Of a DNA stretch of 64,000 nucleotides, positions 60,527 through 64,000 are shown piece by piece. Origin of the DNA: Palsa-1392 sp051003355 (GTDB lineage: Bacteria; Verrucomicrobiota; Verrucomicrobiia; Chthoniobacterales; UBA10450); contig JBPCLK010000050.1 of NCBI GenBank assembly GCA_051003355.1, forward strand, positions 4,185 to 68,184, given 5' to 3'. How positions within the stretch are numbered: position 1 is the first letter of the stretch; each line of letters begins with the position of its first letter. The notes under the pieces are model-generated. The model was not told where the DNA came from, made no database searches, and was given only the letters and a program-made list of their open reading frames with translations. The translations under genes were made by a program, and so were the position numbers.

Positions 60527-61372
60527 CTACGCAACCGCACTTCGATATCCCTGGGGATCGATGAATACCTCATCGTAGCCGACTCCCCGCAGAGCCTCCT
60601 GCAGCGCGTGCACACGCAGCGGGGCGACTGGCATTTCGTTAGGCGCAATCTCGACCCGTGCCCGCGTCCGAATTCCCTCTGCCACGTGCCGCACACGAAA
60701 GACGCGGAAGCCCAACTGCCGCACCGCTGCTTCTGCGCGCTCGATCATGTTCAGAACCGCCGCCGTCACCGGAGTGCCGTGCGGAATACGCGAACTCAGA
60801 CATGGCTGAGCGGGAGCATCTGCCGTGGGCAACCGCATGGCGCGGGAAAGAGAGCGAATCTCGCTTTTCGTTAGGCCGACTTCTTTCAAAGGGGCGAGCA
60901 CCGCGAACTCCACGGCCGCTTGCCGGCCGGGCCGAACCTGGAGCGCGTCGTCGGCGTTCTCCCCATAGGCGATGGCGCGATACCCGCGCTCCCGCGCGAG
61001 TGTCTCGAGCTTGGTAAAAAGCTCGGCCTTGCAATAATAGCAGCGGTTTACCGGATTACTGGTGTAGTGCGGATCCTGCATTTCGGTCGTCTCGACAATC
61101 TCGATCTGGGCGCCCAGCTCTTCGGCCAGCCCCGAGGCATCGGCCAGAGCCTGTCGCGGCAAACTCGGGCTGTCCGCGATGACCCCTAGGCAATTCCGGC
61201 CAAGTGTCTCGACCGCCACAGCCAGCAGGAAAGCGCTGTCTACTCCTCCGGAATAAGCGATGACCAGCGGCGCGCTTTTCCGCAGAAGCTCACGCAAGGC
61301 ATCGCGTTTCATTCCTGCCGCGACGAGCTGTTCGGTCATGGCGAAGAATAACTCCGCCGGAAAGGCGCACAA
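60527..61372 (-). CDS. larE: ATP-dependent sulfur transferase LarE
   Basis: This 281-residue PP-loop enzyme has the ATP motif AYSGGVDSAFL (residues about 39-49), NPVNRCYYCKAELF and QPCLSSRIPHGTPV with Cys191 at the position of the sacrificial cysteine of Lactobacillus LarE. LarE builds the nickel-pincer nucleotide of lactate racemase and related enzymes. LarB and LarC are not nearby. An extra ~20 residues at the N-terminus suggest that a start at MTEQLVAAG or MKRDALRELL is possible. Confidence 0.88.
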   Translation of the reverse strand: MCAFPAELFFAMTEQLVAAGMKRDALRELLRKSAPLVIAYSGGVDSAFLLAVAVETLGRNCLGVIADSPSLPRQALADASGLAEELGAQIEIVETTEMQDPHYTSNPVNRCYYCKAELFTKLETLARERGYRAIAYGENADDALQVRPGRQAAVEFAVLAPLKEVGLTKSEIRSLSRAMRLPTADAPAQPCLSSRIPHGTPVTAAVLNMIERAEAAVRQLGFRVFRVRHVAEGIRTRARVEIAPNEMPVAPLRVHALQEALRGVGYDEVFIDPQGYRSAVA

Positions 61373-61374
61373 GT

Positions 61375-61842
61375 TCAGCTCTGCGTCGGAGCCTCGGTGG
61401 TCGCCGAAGGACCGGCCATCTCGTCTTGCAGCTGCTTGTTGCGCTCGTTAAGGGTCTGCAGCCGCAGCTGCCAGCGGTGCAATTGGATCCCCAGCTGGTT
61501 TATATATCCGCTGATCTCCGTCCGCTGGGATTCGTTCTCCTTGAGGTGTCGCTGTAATTCCGCGCGCTTCTCGCCTGCCAGCGCTCCATTTCCTAGATCA
61601 TTCGTCGAAGACGGTGAAGGAACTCGGATGGGCGTTCCGCAGCGCTCACATTTTAGCGTCATTCCCGCAGCAGCAGCATCTACGACCAACGGAATCCGGC
61701 AACTCTCACAATCGAATACGATGTCGTCCGCGCTCTCCTGGGAATGTGAGTTACCGATGGGAGATTGCATGCCTAGCATCCATTCTAGCAACCGCCATAC
61801 CACCTTTTGAGACATGGTGTCGCCAATACGACCGTCGGACAC
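61375..61842 (-). CDS. Small zinc-ribbon plus coiled-coil protein
   Basis: This protein of up to 155 residues has a two-pair zinc ribbon (FDCESCRIPLVVDAAAAGMTLKCERCGTPIRVP region: CESC and CERC) at about residues 44-74. A coiled coil follows (about 90-145, LQRHLKENESQRTEISGYI). I do not recognise a named family. Similar ribbon-plus-coil proteins are common in Verrucomicrobiota. It ends two bases before larE starts, suggesting cotranscription. The start could be ATG 61815 (MSQKVVWRLL). Confidence 0.65.
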   Translation of the reverse strand: MSDGRIGDTMSQKVVWRLLEWMLGMQSPIGNSHSQESADDIVFDCESCRIPLVVDAAAAGMTLKCERCGTPIRVPSPSSTNDLGNGALAGEKRAELQRHLKENESQRTEISGYINQLGIQLHRWQLRLQTLNERNKQLQDEMAGPSATTEAPTQS

Positions 61843-61989
61843 TCAAGATAGCGACACATTGACGCGATAGAAGATAGCCTCTCCCGGAGGGTAATATATG
61901 TTAACTATTAAGCGAAAGGTATTTATGTTTCAAGACGTGTCATGGAACAGCGCCTGCTAAAGAGTTGGCGAAAGGATTTCTATATATAA
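61843..61989 (+). promoter_or_regulatory. dnaK upstream region
   Basis: This AT-rich 147-base region must carry the dnaK promoter. No CIRCE element (TTAGCACTC-N9-GAGTGCTAA) is present. AAAGGA at 61971-61976 is the likely ribosome binding site, 13 bases before ATG 61990, which is longer than usual. Confidence 0.5.
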
Positions 61990-63942
<1,953 letters not shown>

Positions 63943-64000
63943 CTCTCACACACAACAATTTGCCGATAAGCCACTCGCCCCGCGCGAGCAGCGACGGCAA

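Noticed and set aside
61843..61989. CIRCE heat-shock element before dnaK
   Set aside because: The required TTAGCACTC and GAGTGCTAA halves are not present.

Overview
The window is a contiguous piece of a chromosome from a GC-rich (I estimate near 58-60%), aerobic, Gram-negative bacterium. Outer-membrane porins, an energy-scavenging [NiFe]-hydrogenase locus, a Pup-pathway depupylase and a lysine/alanine-rich DNA-binding-type protein together point to a soil Verrucomicrobiota-like lineage. That placement is inference; there is no rRNA gene in the window. I see no phage, insertion sequence or CRISPR array.

Region 1 (1-954) is the 3' part of a ClC-type anion channel gene with CBS domains. Region 2 (1217-17947) is the centrepiece. 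A divergent 7Fe ferredoxin faces about twenty same-strand genes for a high-affinity group 1h [NiFe]-hydrogenase. These include both structural subunits, the conserved proteins of unknown role that accompany this type (NifU-like, DUF5947, DUF6084, a 39-residue DUF6893-like membrane microprotein, a 62-residue acidic protein and a 449-residue unknown), the maturation protease and HypABCDEF. A nickel permease, a GCS2-type ligase, a SIS-domain isomerase and a second HypC-like barrel are embedded among them. A dop-like gene follows.

Region 3 (19558-38263) is mixed housekeeping: glycogen phosphorylase, a rhomboid protease, IF-3 with a non-AUG start, an ECF sigma factor, a large secreted beta-propeller protein, a two-component pair, PdxH, an MBL hydrolase and fumarase. 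Region 4 (38524-45132) holds an excisionase-type HTH fused to a receiver domain, tRNA-Val, a flavin-dependent halogenase next to a stand-alone acyl carrier protein, and a LysR regulator divergent from an outer-membrane channel and an orphan binding lipoprotein.

Region 5 (45320-60507) is a phosphate regulon: tRNA-Leu, a CYTH phosphatase, PhoB-PhoR, PstCAB-PhoU, a DUF47-Pit pair, SixA, an OprP-like porin, a PhoX-like phosphatase, PstS and a second porin. I can read Pho-box-like 11-bp direct repeats in front of three of these units. Region 6 (60527-63942) holds LarE, a small zinc-ribbon protein and DnaK.

The most unusual signal is not a gene. The non-palindromic octamer CGTTAGGC occurs 35 times by hand count (about two expected), in both orientations and all six reading-frame positions, including five times as a stop codon and once as the stem of a terminator-like hairpin. 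Its density falls sharply after about 36.2 kb. It behaves like a DNA-uptake sequence, a recombination signal or another genome-wide DNA-level word.
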